A stretch of 46,319 bases of DNA. Origin: Methanobrevibacter millerae. Its GTDB lineage: Archaea; Methanobacteriota; Methanobacteria; Methanobacteriales; Methanobacteriaceae. Position numbers and translations under genes: made by a program. Shown one piece after another: positions 26,138-34,741 of this stretch. Below the pieces are notes generated by a model. That model was not told the origin of the DNA. It saw nothing but the letters and a program-made list of their open reading frames with translations, and ran no database searches. The stretch is taken from assembly GCA_015063005.1 (NCBI GenBank), contig SUTF01000010.1:1-46319 (forward strand), in the 5' to 3' direction. Position 1 is the first letter of the stretch, and each line of letters opens with the position of its first letter.

Positions 26138-27414
26138 ATGATTTTATAATTTGTATCTGTTGATGGGTGTATTTCTAGGAAATTTGAATATTCGTCCAAT
26201 GGGGAGTCTATTCTCATCAGATATGATAAATATGCAACATCACTTGTTGATGATGGGGATATTGAGTTTATTTTTTTGATTTTATTGTTTTGCTTATCAA
26301 ATTCTATTTTTGAATATCCTGTATTTCCGCTAAGTATTTTCCAGAATGCACCTGGCCCGGCAATTCCAGGTATTGCTATTGTTTCGGTTTCCACATCACC
26401 TATTTTTTCATTTTCGGCAAAGCTGACTTCAGTGTTCAAGCTTATTGTTTGAGGAATTGAATTATAGCTTACTTTATTCAGGTATCCTGCAATATTTCTT
26501 GCAGCACAAATGCCTTCCATTCTTGCTACTGGTGTCAGTTGCCATCCTCCGGTAACATCACCTGCAGCATATACATTATCCCTCGAAGTTTGCATGAACT
26601 CATTAACTTTTATTGTATTGTCCGGGTTAAGATCAACAAAACCTTCGGCAATTTCTGAGTTTGGAACCCTTCCCGTTGCAAAGAAGGGAATTCCTTCCAG
26701 TTCATCTCCATTTGTGGTAATGACTTTATTTTTGCCGCATTCTTCAACATCAGTGTTTTCTAAAATATTCATGTCCGGCAAAACATGCTTTATCACATAA
26801 TCTTTAGTGTCTGAATCAAGCTCTTTTAAAAATTCACTTCTAACGATTACATTAACTTCACTGCCTAATGTTGCAAATATATTGGCTACTTCACAGGCGA
26901 TAATTCCTCCACCAATAATATTGAGCTTATCTGGGATTTCATCAATTTTTAAAATGTCTTTATTGGTCAGTCCATATTCGCTTCCTTTTATGTCTGGAAT
27001 ATGTGGTCTTGCTCCTGTAGCTATCATGAGTTTGTCATATTCCAGGCTTTCATTATTGACTTCTACACTATCTTCATTGATTTTAGCTTCACCATAGATA
27101 ACCTTGTTTCCAACACTTTCATTTTCTATCTGATTTAACTTACGAAGTTTTTCCTGTGTTTCAGTTATCTTAGCTACGATTTTTTCATAACTGACATCAA
27201 TCTGGCTTTTTATGAATCCATAATCGTTGAATCTGTTATTTGAATCTATAAATTTTGAAATGTCACTTAATGCGCAAATGACCATGCATCCTTCATTTAA
27301 GCAAGTTCCTGCAATATGATTTTTTTCAATTAAAATCACATCTTCTCCTAGTTTTCCAAGTTCATAAGAACCCAATCTGCCCGCAGGACCTGATCCTATT
27401 ACAATATTTGTCAT
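26119..27414 (-). CDS. FAD-dependent pyridine nucleotide-disulfide oxidoreductase (dihydrolipoamide dehydrogenase-like)
   Basis: A 431-residue flavoprotein. The FAD loop is IGSGPAG (6-12). The redox-active disulfide is Cys38 and Cys43 in GTCLNEGC, and the NAD(P) loop is IIGGGIIACEVA near the middle. A later stretch (NVYAAGDVTGGWQLTPVA) binds the flavin. The residues after the second cysteine (MVICAL) differ from the usual IPSKAL, and the C-terminal His-x-x-x-x-Glu catalytic pair of lipoamide dehydrogenase is not clear (only EIHPST). It may therefore reduce another disulfide, such as a low-molecular-weight thiol or a thioredoxin-like protein. GGTGAT precedes the ATG. No 2-oxoacid dehydrogenase genes are nearby. 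Confidence 0.75.
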   Translation of the reverse strand: MTNIVIGSGPAGRLGSYELGKLGEDVILIEKNHIAGTCLNEGCMVICALSDISKFIDSNNRFNDYGFIKSQIDVSYEKIVAKITETQEKLRKLNQIENESVGNKVIYGEAKINEDSVEVNNESLEYDKLMIATGARPHIPDIKGSEYGLTNKDILKIDEIPDKLNIIGGGIIACEVANIFATLGSEVNVIVRSEFLKELDSDTKDYVIKHVLPDMNILENTDVEECGKNKVITTNGDELEGIPFFATGRVPNSEIAEGFVDLNPDNTIKVNEFMQTSRDNVYAAGDVTGGWQLTPVARMEGICAARNIAGYLNKVSYNSIPQTISLNTEVSFAENEKIGDVETETIAIPGIAGPGAFWKILSGNTGYSKIEFDKQNNKIKKINSISPSSTSDVAYLSYLMRIDSPLDEYSNFLEIHPSTDTNYKIIKNLWL

Positions 27415-27496
27415 TTTATCACCATTTTAGATAATTTTATATAAGTATAATAATATATTTTATTTATAATTAATTTAATTATTGGAGATGAAAAAT

Positions 27497-27772
27497 ATGT
27501 GTATTGCAGCACCAGCACAAATTGTTAAAATAGATAGGGAAGCTAATTTGTTATATGCTGATTTTGGTGGAGCAAGACAAGAAGCTAAAATGGATTTACT
27601 TCCAGATGTTGAAATTGGTGAATATGTTTTAATCCATGCAGGTTATGCTATTGAAAAATTAAGTGAAGAAGCTGCTAAGGAATCTTTGGAAGCTTGGGAA
27701 GAACTATTGGAAGTTCTTGAAGAAGAAGATAAGGAAATGGAAAAAGCTAGAATGGAAGCAGGATTAAATTAG
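27497..27772 (+). CDS. hypC: Hydrogenase maturation chaperone HypC
   Basis: A 91-residue HypC/HupF family protein. The mature N-terminus MCIAAPAQI carries the essential Cys2, which binds iron with HypD during assembly of the Fe(CN)2CO centre of [NiFe] hydrogenases. I therefore chose the ATG at 27497 with GGAG (27484-27487) nine bases upstream, over a TTG at 27482 that would bury Cys2. The body (ADFGGARQEAKMDLLPDVEIGEYVLIHAGYAIEKL) is typical of the family, and the acidic C-terminal helix is long. No other hyp genes are in the window. The last four bases overlap the end of the convergent ACT gene. Confidence 0.92.
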   Translation: MCIAAPAQIVKIDREANLLYADFGGARQEAKMDLLPDVEIGEYVLIHAGYAIEKLSEEAAKESLEAWEELLEVLEEEDKEMEKARMEAGLN

Positions 27773-28272
27773 TATATTGATACTCTATTTATTCCTTCTA
27801 TTTTTCTAAATTCATTAATCAATTCGCCATCAATAGGATTTTCCGTTATTAATGTAAGTAATGGATATTCCTGCATTTCACTGTCTTCTGCATAAGCCTG
27901 TCTTATGTTTATTCCTTTTTTTGAAATTATATGGGTAATTATAGCTAGCATGCCTTCATTTTCAGAATTCACTTCTATTTCTATAACTCCTAAATTGATT
28001 TTTTTAGCAATGTTTTTAAGTAATGTTCCTGCCGGCATTATATTATTAAACAAATCAAATAATTCCGGATCATTTTGAATAACTTCAATTGTTGATTTTA
28101 TAGCTCTTCTATCGACATCTGCTGCTGTAGCAAGAGCTTTATCACTAATTTTTAAATTACCACAATAAATTTTTCCATCTTCTTGTAAAGATAGTCCTAA
28201 TTCTATCATTTTTTCTGCAACACGTATTCTGGCCGGATATTTTTTGAATTTTTCATTTATTTTTTCCCACAT
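27769..28272 (-). CDS. ACT-domain regulator of amino acid metabolism (COG2150-like)
   Basis: A 167-residue protein with two parts. Residues 1 to about 85 are helical and include RIRVAEKMIELGLSL and a helix-turn-helix-like segment (ISDKALATAADVDRRAIKSTIEVI). Residues about 90-167 form an ACT domain (GVIEIEVNSENEGMLAIITHIISKKGINIRQAYAED), which usually binds an amino acid. The likely role is amino-acid-responsive regulation, perhaps of transcription (inference). The target genes are not known. Its 3' end overlaps hypC by four bases, both stop codons being shared in TTAG. Confidence 0.78.
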   Translation of the reverse strand: MWEKINEKFKKYPARIRVAEKMIELGLSLQEDGKIYCGNLKISDKALATAADVDRRAIKSTIEVIQNDPELFDLFNNIMPAGTLLKNIAKKINLGVIEIEVNSENEGMLAIITHIISKKGINIRQAYAEDSEMQEYPLLTLITENPIDGELINEFRKIEGINRVSIY

Positions 28273-28421
28273 TTTATCCCTTATTACACTTTTTTGTACA
28301 TTTAAGTTATAATATGTAGAATATACTATTTAAAAATTTTGAAAAATATTTCAGTTTAAAAAAAAATTTTGATAAAATTATCATGAATGAAATAAATCTT
28401 AAAAAAAGTAGTTTAGAAAAG

Positions 28422-28496
28422 TAGGCTAGATGGGATTCGAACCCATGACCTCCCGGTTATCAGCCGAGCGCGCTAACCAAGCTGTGCCACTAGCCT
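28422..28496 (-). tRNA. tRNA-Ile (anticodon GAT)
   Basis: The 75-base minus-strand sequence folds as a cloverleaf. The acceptor stem pairs AGGCTAG with CTAGCCT, with A as discriminator. The anticodon stem pairs CTCGG with CCGGG around CTGATAA, giving GAT. The T arm is ATGGG-TTCGAAT-CCCAT. The D stem GCAC/GCGC has one A-C mismatch. CCA is not encoded. A TATA-like run (about 28508-28517) precedes it, and no intron is present. Confidence 0.95.
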
Positions 28497-28640
28497 ATGT
28501 AACAACAAATATATATTTGCCTATCATCACTATATAAATCTTTTGGTTTTAGGGCATTTTTTCATAAAAAATTAAAAATTTAAGTTAATTACACTTAATC
28601 AACTTAGTCAAGTAATGGTAATGTGGTGTTAAATTAAATT

Positions 28641-28925
28641 TTATCTGTTAATCATTTCGTTAATGGAATCTGCCATTGCATGTCCTTCAACAATAATGAC
28701 TGCTTTAGATACACCATCAACTTTTTCTGCTTGAGTTTTAGCATCTGCAGCGATACGAGCAACACTCATACAACCAGGATTGGTTGGTTTAATAATAATT
28801 TTTGCTTCATCACCATCAACACTAATGTCTTGTACAATTCCCATTTCAACGATACTAACTCCCATGTGTGGGTCGTTAATTACTGAAACAGCATCTCTAA
28901 TTGAATTAACTAATTCTTCTGACAT
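28641..28925 (-). CDS. MIP18/DUF59-family metal-sulfur cluster assembly protein
   Basis: A 94-residue single-domain protein of the MIP18/PaaD-like (DUF59) family. Typical parts are the N-terminal helix, VINDPHMGVSIVEMGIVQDISV, and a Cys in the loop TNPGCMSVARIA. Family knowledge: these proteins assist iron-sulfur cluster delivery, often with an Mrp/NBP35 ATPase, which is not in this window. GAGGTGA is seven bases before the ATG. It stands alone between the tRNA and the ArcS-like gene. Confidence 0.85.
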   Translation of the reverse strand: MSEELVNSIRDAVSVINDPHMGVSIVEMGIVQDISVDGDEAKIIIKPTNPGCMSVARIAADAKTQAEKVDGVSKAVIIVEGHAMADSINEMINR

Positions 28926-29001
28926 TTGATAGTCACCTCAAAATAATTGTATAACAAGTATTATATTTCTATAACATATTTAAATATTTATGTTTTTTAA
29001 T

Positions 29002-29910
29002 TTATTTTAAACGATGTTTAATTTTTACTCCAATTCCGTTGGAGCATTGTTCCATTTCCCGGCCAGTTAAAATTGCTTTTCCGACACCAACAACGGTATC
29101 ATCTTTTACAACAACCACTTCGTCGTTAGGGATGATATTGTGGTCCGCTTTATTAATTCCCGGTGCAAAAACAGTATTTGTTTCCAAATTAAAATCAATG
29201 TTCACAATGTTTATTCCTAAATTCTTCAAGATTTCTCCACCGGCCAAATTCAAGCGATAAAGTCCATGATCCTTATTCAAAAGTGCAATTTGGGTTCCAT
29301 CAACAATAATCTTTTTATGGTATCTTCCTTTTGCTTTCACATTGTCTGGTATGAAATCTTTTGCTTTTGGACCGAATTGATATATTGCAATAGATCTAAG
29401 TTCATTTAAGACCTTTTCACGTCTGTTGATTTTATTGTGGTTTTTAAGTTCCATTCTTAAATTATAAATTGAGTCAGGTGAAGTAGGTTTCCCATTCTTG
29501 CAGGTTAATGTAAAATCATCTAAAAATGCCTCGCATGCTTCCAAATATCCTCCGGCAAGATGAGCGATTACATTTTTTCCTTCACAATATTTCTCAATCA
29601 GCCTGCCTGATTCCATGATTTCATCCTGTGACCATGAACCTGTTGTACTGACATCATAGGATTGAATAGGAAAAGTGTTTTCAAGTTCTCTTGGACAAAT
29701 TCCAAATGGTGAAGTTACAATGAGTTCTTGAAAAGACCTTGTAACTTTTCTAAATGCTTGATGGGACTTGGAATTGGAATATGGTTTTTTCATACTGCAA
29801 GGCAGCAAGACAACACTCTCTCCAATAGGTTTCATCAACTCCATTCTCTGCCTCCATCTAACAGCTTCTGGCCTATATAAAGATTCTTCACTGGAACATA
29901 TTACTTTCAT
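29002..29910 (-). CDS. Archaeosine synthase-like C-terminal half (DUF5591 plus PUA)
   Basis: A 302-residue protein that resembles the C-terminal half of ArcS/TgtA2. The hallmark is PCSMKKPYSNSKSH at 37-50. The last 90 residues form a PUA domain (NDEVVVVKDDTVVGVGKAIL), which binds RNA. Full-length ArcS is about twice this size and has an N-terminal TGT-like domain that is absent here; the ATG at 29910 is preceded by the HD gene stop, so nothing upstream is fused. Family knowledge: ArcS converts preQ0 at position 15 of tRNA into archaeosine or its lysine adduct. A separate gene elsewhere may supply the TGT-like half (inference). It lies in the tfe-HD-ArcS run with small gaps. Confidence 0.75.
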   Translation of the reverse strand: MKVICSSEESLYRPEAVRWRQRMELMKPIGESVVLLPCSMKKPYSNSKSHQAFRKVTRSFQELIVTSPFGICPRELENTFPIQSYDVSTTGSWSQDEIMESGRLIEKYCEGKNVIAHLAGGYLEACEAFLDDFTLTCKNGKPTSPDSIYNLRMELKNHNKINRREKVLNELRSIAIYQFGPKAKDFIPDNVKAKGRYHKKIIVDGTQIALLNKDHGLYRLNLAGGEILKNLGINIVNIDFNLETNTVFAPGINKADHNIIPNDEVVVVKDDTVVGVGKAILTGREMEQCSNGIGVKIKHRLK

Positions 29911-29912
29911 TA

Positions 29913-30419
29913 TTAATCATCCTTAAAAGCTTGTATTAATTCTTCATCAAGTTCAATTAAACGTTTAATATTGTCTTCGGGATTTTCCATACGGGACTCC
30001 CATTTATTTATTACAAAATCAACATCAACTTCCTTTGTTCCACTAATTAAATTGTCCGCATGAGCAACAATTTTTTCTTCAAGACTTTGGGGAACATAAG
30101 ATTTTTCAAAAAGACCTAATGCAGAAGACTCTTCTTTGGTGATGCCTGCGCCTATATGTCTTTCAATAATATTTAAAACGTCTTTGGAATATCCATATTC
30201 ACGGGCAATCTTACATCCTACAACAGCATGTCTGATTCCGTGTGTTCTTGACCTGCCGATATCATGCAGTAAAGCACCTTTTCTTATGAGCTCCTTGTCA
30301 GCTTTAGGGAAATTTAGGGCTATTCTTTGTGCTTTTTCACATACTGCTATTGAGTGGTCAATAACGTTTTGCGGTGTTTTTTCTTTTTTCAGAATTTCAA
30401 TTTCTTCCATTTGTATCAT
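29913..30419 (-). CDS. HD-domain protein (TIGR00295-like phosphohydrolase)
   Basis: A 168-residue HD-superfamily protein. The metal residues appear as His22, the His52-Asp53 doublet in LLHDIGRSRTHGIRH, and His60/His64, with a further Asp in HADNL. It would be a metal-dependent phosphohydrolase, probably on a nucleotide or nucleic acid end. The ATG at 30419 overlaps the tfe stop in ATGA, so the two are translationally coupled. The substrate is unknown. Confidence 0.8.
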   Translation of the reverse strand: MIQMEEIEILKKEKTPQNVIDHSIAVCEKAQRIALNFPKADKELIRKGALLHDIGRSRTHGIRHAVVGCKIAREYGYSKDVLNIIERHIGAGITKEESSALGLFEKSYVPQSLEEKIVAHADNLISGTKEVDVDFVINKWESRMENPEDNIKRLIELDEELIQAFKDD

Positions 30420-30955
30420 TGCTTGTTGATTGCATCTTCGAATTTTTTGAAATTCTTTTTGTCAAGGGTTATTCTTCTTTTCAATAAACTTTTTTCTTTT
30501 TTGGCGTCGTATGGCTCTAATTCGTAGTCGCATACCGGACAGTAGAATTCATATTCAGAAGATTCAGTGTAGTCTCCTTTGAAATGCTCTTGATCCATAC
30601 AGCATACAAAATAAAGATTATTTTCTAAATTGTCCAATGCTTCCTGTCTTTTGTTCAATCTTTCTGTGTAAAATTCAGTAATTTTTTCCACATATTCCTC
30701 TTTATCAAATTTCCAGGTATATGTGAACCATTGAGTTTCAGGGTCTTTGTTTCTTTTATAAGTGGCTATTGAAGCGTCATGAAGTTTATATAATAATTTT
30801 CTGACAGTATTTAATTTGATGTCTGTTTTTTCATGGATTGCTTCATCGGTTTCAATTCCATCAATTAATGCTTGGATAATTTGTTTGACATTTTTTAAAT
30901 CATCAGCATCTACAATTCCTTCTAAAAAATCGTTAACTATTGGATTATTTATCAT
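30416..30955 (-). CDS. tfe: Transcription factor E (TFE alpha), with atypical zinc site
   Basis: A 179-residue homologue of the TFIIE alpha N-terminus that helps open promoters and binds the RNA polymerase clamp. Residues about 5-85 form the extended winged helix (VNDFLEGIVDADDL ... LNTVRKLLYKLHDASIATYKR). A coiled region follows (87-112), then a zinc ribbon. The second ligand pair is normal (Cys139 and Cys142, CPVC). The first is unusual: Cys118 and Cys119 are adjacent (VCCMDQEH) and no CxxC is present, with Asp121 or His124 as possible substitutes. It heads a coupled run with the HD and ArcS-like genes. Confidence 0.88.
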   Translation of the reverse strand: MINNPIVNDFLEGIVDADDLKNVKQIIQALIDGIETDEAIHEKTDIKLNTVRKLLYKLHDASIATYKRNKDPETQWFTYTWKFDKEEYVEKITEFYTERLNKRQEALDNLENNLYFVCCMDQEHFKGDYTESSEYEFYCPVCDYELEPYDAKKEKSLLKRRITLDKKNFKKFEDAINKQ

Positions 30956-31010
30956 ATAATATACCCCTAAAACTATAATATTTTATTTTTGTTTCTTCTA
31001 TTATAAAAAG

Positions 31011-31865
31011 TTAGTTGATTTTTCTTATAATTACTGCAGGGGTATGTGTAATGCTGTCAAGGGCTTCAACGGTCACTTCACTTTCTGAAGTTCCCAAAAC
31101 TTTTTTTACACTATGGATTGTTTTCATTTCTGTTGAAAGAGATTTCTGATAGTCTTCAGCAATATTTGCAATTTTCAAACCTTCTTCCACACTAATCGTT
31201 TCACTGCATCCGAGAGGTGTTGATCCCATATTCTCGCTTAACTGGCCTTTGAAATATCCAAAAAATCCCATATCTGCTTTAATTCCATCAATGGCTATTG
31301 GAAGGCCTGTAAAGTATTTTCCATTTTTCATATATGTTGCATCAGTGTCGATTATCAATACGCAAACGTCTTTTCCTATTTCTTCCTTGATTTCACAGGC
31401 CACCTTTTGAGGATTTTCCGGAAGGAGTGAAACGCATGTTCCTGGAGCATTACTCAAATCGATTCCGGCTTCTGAAGCAGGTTTAAGTGCATGTTTGAGA
31501 CCATACAATTGTAGAACTACTTCTTTATGGGCTTTGGTTTCTTCAGGTAATCTTCTTAAATTTTTGATTGTTCTTTTTTTGATTTTCAATAATGGTCCTA
31601 AGATATAGCCCCACATATATTTGCTCCAAACTGTCGTTAGAAATTTGGCGGTTAGTGAAGGTTTATATTCTGCCTCATCAACCAACCTTCCTTGTGAAAC
31701 AGAAATAGGGGTTTCTGCAATTACTAAATAATCTCCATCTTCCATCAGTTCACGGGCAGGTATTATTATGGAACTTAAATCTTCATTTGGTTTTATGTAA
31801 CCTGTTTCAATTGGAATAACTATGTAATCTCCATTAATTACATGCTTTATGTTTTCATCAATCAT
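31011..31865 (-). CDS. CofE-like protein (F420-0:gamma-glutamyl ligase family)
   Basis: A 284-residue protein resembling the coenzyme F420-0:L-glutamate ligase family (CofE). Signs are an early GDYLVIAETPISVSQGRLVDEAEY stretch, a middle GTCVSLLPENPQ, and VLIIDTDATYMKNG with GFFGYFKGQLSENMGSTPLGCSE. It is longer than the usual CofE of about 250 residues, with extra sequence near 70-110. Family knowledge: CofE adds glutamate to F420-0 using GTP, but paralogues exist with unproven substrates. It is divergent from the pyruvate kinase-like gene and upstream of tfe by 55 bases. Confidence 0.65.
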   Translation of the reverse strand: MIDENIKHVINGDYIVIPIETGYIKPNEDLSSIIIPARELMEDGDYLVIAETPISVSQGRLVDEAEYKPSLTAKFLTTVWSKYMWGYILGPLLKIKKRTIKNLRRLPEETKAHKEVVLQLYGLKHALKPASEAGIDLSNAPGTCVSLLPENPQKVACEIKEEIGKDVCVLIIDTDATYMKNGKYFTGLPIAIDGIKADMGFFGYFKGQLSENMGSTPLGCSETISVEEGLKIANIAEDYQKSLSTEMKTIHSVKKVLGTSESEVTVEALDSITHTPAVIIRKIN

Positions 31866-31908
31866 TTAAATAATATATGTATCATAATAATATTTAAAAG
31901 GTGAGATT

Positions 31909-32472
31909 ATGAAAATTACATACTTTGAAAAAGAAGGTGAAGACTACACTGATGAATTGATAGCTGCTGTAAAAGAAAGGTTAGACGAGTCTGATGACAT
32001 CGATAATATTGTCATTGCTTCATCCACAGGTAAATCCGCATTGAAGTTATATGATGCAATCAATGGCGATGCCGAAATCATCAACGTTACTCACCATTCA
32101 GGATTTAAGGAAGAGAATACTCTTGATATCAGCGATGAAATGTTGGATGAACTTGATGATAAAGGTATTGTAACATTTATCGGATCACATGCATTCAGCG
32201 GTGCAAATCGTGGTGTAACAAATAAATATGGGGGATATGCTCCATTGGATATTGTGGCAGATACACTTCGTATGATTTCCCATGGTGTTAAAGTCGCATG
32301 TGAAATATCACTAATGGCTGCTGATGCAGGATTAATTCCTGTTGGTGATGAAATCATAGCTATTGGTGGTAGAGGTTCTGGAGTAGATACTGCAGTAATA
32401 TTAACACCAGTTAATTCAAAAGACTTATTTAATTTAAAAATACATGAAATTATCGCAATGCCAAGGGATTAA
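31909..32472 (+). CDS. Stand-alone pyruvate kinase C-terminal-like domain
   Basis: A 187-residue protein that resembles only the alpha/beta C-terminal (effector) domain of pyruvate kinase (PK_C type). It has NIVIASSTGKSALKLYDA, INVTHHSGF, and GDEIIAIGGRGSGVDTAVILTP. There is no catalytic barrel, so it cannot be a pyruvate kinase by itself. The ATG has GGTGAGATT immediately upstream. It is divergent from the CofE-like gene with 43 bases between them, so the two may share a promoter. The role is unknown; binding of a nucleotide or sugar phosphate is plausible (inference). Confidence 0.75.
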   Translation: MKITYFEKEGEDYTDELIAAVKERLDESDDIDNIVIASSTGKSALKLYDAINGDAEIINVTHHSGFKEENTLDISDEMLDELDDKGIVTFIGSHAFSGANRGVTNKYGGYAPLDIVADTLRMISHGVKVACEISLMAADAGLIPVGDEIIAIGGRGSGVDTAVILTPVNSKDLFNLKIHEIIAMPRD

Positions 32473-32596
32473 AATCTCTCACATTTCTTTTTTAATTCTA
32501 TTTTTTAATTTTTTTCAATATTATAGTTGCATTTAAATATTAGTTTAAACAGAAATATTTAACAATTATTTTTAAGAACGTATGTGGGGTTAGTTC

Positions 32597-33733
32597 GTGA
32601 AATTTATAGATGATGCAATCAAAGAATCTGAAGAAAGAATGGAAAAAGTAGATTCCAAAAAAACTATTACATCCGATATGGACAATGATTTAATTGAGTT
32701 TATCCAAAAAACTAATATTTACGTTGTGGGTGCTGGTGGTGCTGGAAACAACACAATTTCAAGATTATCTGAGATAGGTATTGAAGGTGCAGAAACTATT
32801 ACTGTCAATACTGATGCTCAAGACTTATATTACAGTCAGTCTGATAAAAAAATTCTTTTAGGTAGAAAAACTTCCGGCGGATTAGGTGCAGGTGGAGATC
32901 CAAGCATCGGTGAAGAATGTGCTGAAGAAACCGAAGATGAAATAAGAGAATCTCTTGAAGGTTCAGATATGGTATTCGTTACCTGCGGTCTTGGTGGAGG
33001 AACTGGTACCGGTTCTGCCCCTATTGTAGCAAAAATCGCTAAAAAATTAGGTGCATTGACTGTGGCTGTTGTTACAATGCCATTTTCAGCTGAAGGTATC
33101 AGAAGAAGAAATAATGCTGATGAAGGTTTAGAAAAACTTAAAGAAGCAGCTGATACTGTAATTATTATTCCTAATGATAAATTATTAGAAGTGGCTCCAA
33201 ATCTTCCATTAACTAAAGCATTTTTAGTTTCCGATGAAATTTTAGGAAGAGCTGTTAAAGGAATCACTGAATTAATTACAAAACCTGGTATTGTAAGTTT
33301 GGACTTCGCTGATATTAAAAGTATTATGGAAGGCTCAGGAATGGCAATGATTGGTATGGGTGAATCTGACTCTGGCGACAGAGCATTAGAATCCGTACAT
33401 GAAGCTTTAAGCAGTCCTTTACTCGATATTGATATTTCAAATGCTACTGGTGCTTTAATTAATATTTCCAGTGGTGAAGACTTAACATTACATGAGTCTG
33501 AAAAAATCGTGCAAGTTGTTGCTGATAAATTAGACCCTGAAGCAAATATTATTTGGGGTGCTCAACTCGATCCTTCATTACAAAGTACCGTCAGGACAAC
33601 AATTGTTGTTTCAGGTATTGAATCTGAAGATGGTGTATCTAATTCTGAGTTCATTGAAGATGATGAAGAATCTGGCGAAGAAGTTCAAAGCAATAATGAT
33701 CAGTTAGATGATTTTATTGATGGAATTTTCTAA
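32597..33733 (+). CDS. ftsZ: Cell division protein FtsZ
   Basis: A 378-residue tubulin-like GTPase that forms the division ring. Visible motifs are [13 protein letters not shown] (43-55), the phosphate loop GGGTGTGS at 133-140, and the T7 catalytic loop [11 protein letters not shown] near residues 234-244. A long acidic linker leads to the C-terminus ([10 protein letters not shown]), which resembles the short conserved tail that meets partner proteins. The start is GTG at 32597 with GGGGT seven bases upstream. It stands before secE and the spt5-ribosomal block. Confidence 0.95.
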   Translation: MKFIDDAIKESEERMEKVDSKKTITSDMDNDLIEFIQKTNIYVVGAGGAGNNTISRLSEIGIEGAETITVNTDAQDLYYSQSDKKILLGRKTSGGLGAGGDPSIGEECAEETEDEIRESLEGSDMVFVTCGLGGGTGTGSAPIVAKIAKKLGALTVAVVTMPFSAEGIRRRNNADEGLEKLKEAADTVIIIPNDKLLEVAPNLPLTKAFLVSDEILGRAVKGITELITKPGIVSLDFADIKSIMEGSGMAMIGMGESDSGDRALESVHEALSSPLLDIDISNATGALINISSGEDLTLHESEKIVQVVADKLDPEANIIWGAQLDPSLQSTVRTTIVVSGIESEDGVSNSEFIEDDEESGEEVQSNNDQLDDFIDGIF

Positions 33734-33760
33734 ATCCATCACTAAATTTTTATATTTTTT
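33719..33760 (+). terminator. Stop-codon hairpin after ftsZ
   Basis: GATGGA (33719-33724) and TCCATC (33735-33740) pair across a ten-base loop that holds the ftsZ stop codon (33731-33733). TTT/AAA within the loop can extend the stem. T-rich sequence follows (33745-33760). Confidence 0.5.
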
Positions 33761-33854
33761 CAATTTATAGAAAACTTTATAAATAAATAAATTCAAATTA
33801 TCTATGATTATTATTTTATTGTAATTTACTAAATTTTTTATTTTGGGTATTTAA

Positions 33855-34034
33855 ATGAATGTACAAGAACGTTTTGATAGATTTGTTAAAGATAGTAAAA
33901 GGGTATTAAAAGTATCAAGGAAACCTGATCGTAACGAATATTTCGAATTTGCTAAAATTACTGCTATCGGTATTTTAATTATCGGTGTAATAGGTTTCGC
34001 TATATACATAATCGGGGCATTGCTCGGATTATAA
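33855..34034 (+). CDS. secE: Preprotein translocase subunit SecE
   Basis: A 59-residue protein. The first 30 residues are basic and amphipathic (MNVQERFDRFVKDSKRVLK), then comes one transmembrane helix (about 35-58, ITAIGILIIGVIGFAIYIIGALL). This is the archaeal SecE/Sec61-gamma plan: a surface helix and a tilted membrane helix that clamps SecY. It lies upstream of spt5, the standard order in archaea, which supports the call. A TATA box near 33775-33788 predicts a leader of about 45 bases. Confidence 0.88.
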   Translation: MNVQERFDRFVKDSKRVLKVSRKPDRNEYFEFAKITAIGILIIGVIGFAIYIIGALLGL

Positions 34035-34273
34035 AAACATTCTTTTATTTTTTTAATCATTGATCTAAAATTTAATTATGATGAAATTTTAATTTTTCAG
34101 TTTCAAAAGCTAATTTTTTTGAAAACTTTATATACTATTATTTATAGATATATAGATATTATAGAAATCTATTTTACAAGATTATTTTATCTTGTTACAT
34201 TGTTTTTATAATAACTTTTAACTTAATATATGATTTTATTAACAATAAGAATATTGAAATAGGTGAATTTTTC
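34035..34273 (+). promoter_or_regulatory. Promoter region of the spt5-ribosomal protein block
   Basis: Two TATA-like boxes are seen: CTTTATATACTATT (about 34126-34139) and CTTAATATATG (34222-34232). The second predicts transcription start near 34255; the first would give a leader of more than 100 bases. GGTGA (34262-34266) precedes the spt5 ATG. No gene is seen in the gap. Confidence 0.45.
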
Positions 34274-34741
34274 ATGGAAGATACTAATAGTTCCATATAT
34301 GCTCTAAAAACCTCTGTAGGTCAAGAAAGGAATGTTGCTAGACTTTTAGCACGTAAAGCTAAAATGCCTGGTGTAGGTATTTCATCAATTCTTGTGCCTG
34401 AATCTTTAAAAGGGTATATTTTAGTTGAATCTGATACAAAAATAGATTTAAGGAATCCTAACTTGAAAGTACAACATTTAAGAGGTGTTGTTGAAGGTAA
34501 GGGTGGAATTACCTTTGAAGAAGCAAAAAGATTCTTGAAACCAGAACCTATTATTTCCTCAATTCAAAAAGGAAGTATTGTTGAACTTATTTCTGGTCCG
34601 TTTAAAGGTGAAAGAGCTAAAGTGGTTCGTATTGATGAATCACGTGAAGAAGTTGTTCTTGAGTTAATAGAAGCAGCAGTTCCAATTCCGGTAACTGTTA
34701 AAGCTGATCAAATAAGAATAATTCAAAAGGAGGCTGACTGA
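34274..34741 (+). CDS. spt5: Transcription elongation factor Spt5 (NusG)
   Basis: A 155-residue factor with an N-terminal NGN domain (about 8-88) that binds the polymerase clamp and a KOW domain (about 97-125, [21 protein letters not shown]) that can contact the ribosome or nucleic acid. The length and order match archaeal Spt5. Its stop codon shares a base with the rpl11 ATG (TGATG), so transcript and translation are coupled to the ribosomal genes. Confidence 0.92.
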   Translation: MEDTNSSIYALKTSVGQERNVARLLARKAKMPGVGISSILVPESLKGYILVESDTKIDLRNPNLKVQHLRGVVEGKGGITFEEAKRFLKPEPIISSIQKGSIVELISGPFKGERAKVVRIDESREEVVLELIEAAVPIPVTVKADQIRIIQKEAD

